Shown one piece after another: positions 32,245 to 33,368 of a stretch of 33,368 nucleotides of DNA. The position numbers and the translations under genes are program-made. The notes under the pieces were generated by a model that was not told where the DNA came from, did not search any database, and worked only from the letters and a program-made list of their open reading frames with translations. Position 1 is the stretch's first letter; each line of letters starts with the position of its first letter. The stretch spans positions 1-33,368 of the IMG/VR virus record IMGVR_UViG_3300006845_000032; one strand, given 5' to 3'. The DNA comes from a virus.

Positions 32245-32472
32245 TTACTCCAATAGTCTGCAGAGATCACGAACCAACTCTGCGTTGGCTTCACAGATCT
32301 TTGCATACAACTCAAGATCACGGGTTGTTGCTACTTCTTGAAAGAAGTCAGCTTGTTGGCTAGCTAGACGAATGCACACCTCCTTGATTCGATCAGAAAA
32401 GTCGGGGAGAGAAAATTCTGGTGGAGCCGCAGTAGATAGTTGCGGAACATCCTTTTGATGGCGCTTAGGCAT
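32245..32472 (-). CDS. Small hypothetical protein
   Basis: 75 aa, ATG 32472 with AGGAG nine bases upstream. A polar N-terminal stretch (MPKRHQKDVPQLSTAAPPEF) precedes two amphipathic helices (DRIKEVCIRLASQQADFFQE; LELYAKICEANAELVRDLC). No known family. It is the first gene after the strong terminator at 32529-32570, and its leader holds an imperfect inverted repeat. Confidence 0.5.
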   Translation of the reverse strand: MPKRHQKDVPQLSTAAPPEFSLPDFSDRIKEVCIRLASQQADFFQEVATTRDLELYAKICEANAELVRDLCRLLE

Positions 32473-32490
32473 AGGAAGTTTCTCCTGATG

Positions 32491-32526
32491 CCTGCCTATG
32501 ATTGCTTAAAAATAAGCATAGACAGG
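32491..32526. repeat. Imperfect inverted repeat in a leader
   Basis: CCTG pairs with CAGG, CTAT with ATAG, and GCTTA (32504-32508) with TAAGC (32513-32517) around AAAA, with a small bulge and one mismatch. It lies between the terminator at 32529-32570 and the SD of the 32245-32472 gene. Possible operator or leader structure; no clear promoter could be placed here. Confidence 0.45.
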
Positions 32527-32528
32527 AC

Positions 32529-32570
32529 AAAAAAAGGGCGAGGAAGTTACCGAAGGTAACCTCCCCACCC
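32529..32570 (-). terminator. Strong intrinsic terminator
   Basis: On the minus strand, a 15-bp stem (32556-32570 with 32536-32550, three G-U pairs) with loop CTTCG, followed by seven T. It lies 13 bases after the stop of the 32584-33006 gene and should end most of its transcripts, so that gene is probably expressed separately or more than those downstream. Confidence 0.92.
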
Positions 32571-32583
32571 TGGGGGTTGCCAA

Positions 32584-33006
32584 TTAGGCCTTGGCGAGCA
32601 GCTTCTCGAGAAGAGCTTCCCGATCTTCGTCCGTGAGATCTTCGAGCATTTCCAGTGCGCGCTCCTTCTTCGTCTTACGGATGCGCGTAGTAATGCCCGG
32701 CTTGTGTTCCGCTACGAGCTTCTGGATCTCTTCGTCAGACTTCGGAGTTTCACCGATCATTGCCCGACGCATGATTGCCTGAACTTCGATGACGGTTGCC
32801 TGCTTGAACCTCGAATAGACGACTTCCGCTCCGAAGAGTGCCACAGCTTCCTCGAGATTCTGTCCGATTCTCTTTGTCGCCTGCACCACGCGGTCGCTCT
32901 TGTTCGTAGTTGCGTTGATCGTGATGACCCCGCCTACTACGTCGTCCTGCTCAATACTGGTGCTCTCGTCTTCTTTGAGAGCAGCATTTTCCTGTCGCTT
33001 CGCCAT
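32584..33006 (-). CDS. Hypothetical helical protein behind a strong promoter
   Basis: 140 aa, ATG 33006 with GAGG ten bases upstream. Residues 1-25 are acidic and polar; residues about 25-100 form a helical domain (ATKRIGQNLEEAVALFGAEV, VIEVQAIMRRAMIGETPKSD); a basic linker (TTRIRKTKKERALEM) and a C-terminal helix (LTDEDREALLEKLLAKA) follow. Not recognised. It has its own sigma70-like promoter and a very strong terminator, a single-gene unit as expected for an abundant early protein. The C-terminal helix resembles that of the protein at 28041-28280. Confidence 0.65.
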   Translation of the reverse strand: MAKRQENAALKEDESTSIEQDDVVGGVITINATTNKSDRVVQATKRIGQNLEEAVALFGAEVVYSRFKQATVIEVQAIMRRAMIGETPKSDEEIQKLVAEHKPGITTRIRKTKKERALEMLEDLTDEDREALLEKLLAKA

Positions 33007-33030
33007 GATTCTTCATCCTCTAAGATAGTG

Positions 33031-33068
33031 TTGCAAAATTCGCATGGGGTTTTCATCCCTTGCAAAAT
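33031..33068. repeat. Direct repeat pair TTGCAAAAT downstream of a promoter
   Basis: TTGCAAAAT at 33031-33039 and again at 33060-33068, 29 bases apart start to start, in the untranslated leader just downstream of the minus-strand -10 box. A short CATCCC/GGG pairing lies between. Spacing near three helical turns suggests an operator bound by one dimeric regulator, but this is inference. Confidence 0.5.
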
Positions 33069-33070
33069 CC

Positions 33071-33098
33071 ATTATACACGTTTCGGATAAGAAATCAA
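33071..33098 (-). promoter_or_regulatory. Sigma70-like promoter
   Basis: On the minus strand TTGATT (33098-33093), a 16-base spacer, then a perfect TATAAT (33076-33071). It would start transcription near 33064 and give a leader of about 60 bases before the ATG at 33006. Host RNA polymerase should recognise it, in keeping with an early gene. The -35 box overlaps the stop of the next small gene upstream. Confidence 0.72.
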
Positions 33099-33319
33099 GT
33101 GCCTTCTGACAGGTTTCGGATCAGTTGGACAACAATCGAATGTGGACCGACCAACTCGCTGCGAGTTCGTTTAAGTGGACGGATCAGCAAATCGCTGATG
33201 CGGGATGGAGTTTCGATTCTCACCTGAATAAGTTTTCGAGCCTCCTCGATATGTTCGGCGATTATCTCGAGGTCTTGCAAGACCTGAGCTACGTCAGACA
33301 GTCTTTTTTCCGGCATCAT
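33095..33319 (-). CDS. Small hypothetical protein, uncertain
   Basis: About 74 aa from ATG 33319 (alternatives 33316, 33331 and TTG 33349; no strong SD for any). It has one long amphipathic helix (LSDVAQVLQDLEIIAEHIEE) and a basic C-terminal part. A frame on the plus strand (33125-33334) also looks protein-like, so this region could be read either way; the minus strand is preferred because every neighbour in this module is on it. The final stretch 33350-33368 holds nothing I can name. Confidence 0.35.
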   Translation of the reverse strand: MMPEKRLSDVAQVLQDLEIIAEHIEEARKLIQVRIETPSRISDLLIRPLKRTRSELVGPHSIVVQLIRNLSEGT

Positions 33320-33368
33320 CGCATATTCCATTAGGCGAACGCTCGTCAATGAGCATGAGTCGAATGTG

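Noticed and set aside
33125-33334. Plus-strand frame of 69 codons starting with TTG
   Set aside because: It looks somewhat protein-like (WTDQQIADAGWSFD), but it opposes the local transcription, has no SD, and overlaps a plausible minus-strand gene. Not fully excluded.
33134-33368. TCGAATGTG repeated at 33134 and at the window's end
   Set aside because: Only nine bases and no extended similarity; not enough to suggest a terminal repeat.

Overview
The window is about 33 kb of a tailed double-stranded DNA phage genome (Caudoviricetes), almost certainly short-tailed (podovirus-like). It carries terminase, portal, scaffold, HK97-type capsid, adaptor/nozzle-like proteins and long internal (ejection-type) proteins, but no tape measure, tail tube, sheath or baseplate genes. 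The genes are densely packed, with start and stop codons overlapping (ATGA, GTGA, TAATG). Shine-Dalgarno (SD) sites and one sigma70-like promoter point to a bacterial host that I cannot name. No integrase, repressor, tRNA, phage RNA polymerase or recognisable lysis cassette is visible, so the window is probably most but not all of the genome.

Plus strand, 1-22913, is the packaging and virion module. In order it holds: terminase large subunit (5' end cut by the window edge), a PurD/ATP-grasp-like protein of unknown role, portal, a zinc-ribbon protein, a small unknown, probable scaffold, major capsid protein, and a probable capsid decoration protein behind a perfect SD. A hairpin/terminator follows, then a probable head-tail adaptor, a 56-aa DUF6496-like protein, a set of tail fibre/adhesin-like proteins (one glycine-rich, one with 140-residue tandem repeats), a nozzle/stabilisation-like protein, three probable internal virion proteins including a 1340-aa polyvalent protein, a TIM-barrel plus cadherin-like protein, and a 48-aa basic protein.

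Minus strand, 33368-22937, is the early/replication module, transcribed towards the virion module. From its promoter-proximal side it holds small unknown proteins, two exported proteins, a Cas4/RecB-like Fe-S nuclease, a Sak4/RecA-like ATPase, a DUF669-like probable ssDNA-binding protein, a small possible ribbon-helix-helix protein, a HAD phosphatase, a ParB-DNA methyltransferase fusion, a UDG-like/exonuclease protein, a family A DNA polymerase, and a P-loop replicative helicase-like ATPase. The replisome is phage-encoded, but the 3'-5' exonuclease of the polymerase is split between two adjacent genes.

The most unusual signals are: (1) a 29-bp element with inverted-repeat ends and an invariant 13-base core, present three times; one copy spans exactly the two convergent stop codons where the modules meet; (2) a hairpin between the decoration and adaptor genes that looks like a terminator and could also bring a distant SD next to an AUG with no SD of its own; (3) a PurD-fold protein with apparently eroded catalytic motifs inside the packaging operon; (4) the split exonuclease domain and a histidine at the '762' position of the polymerase.
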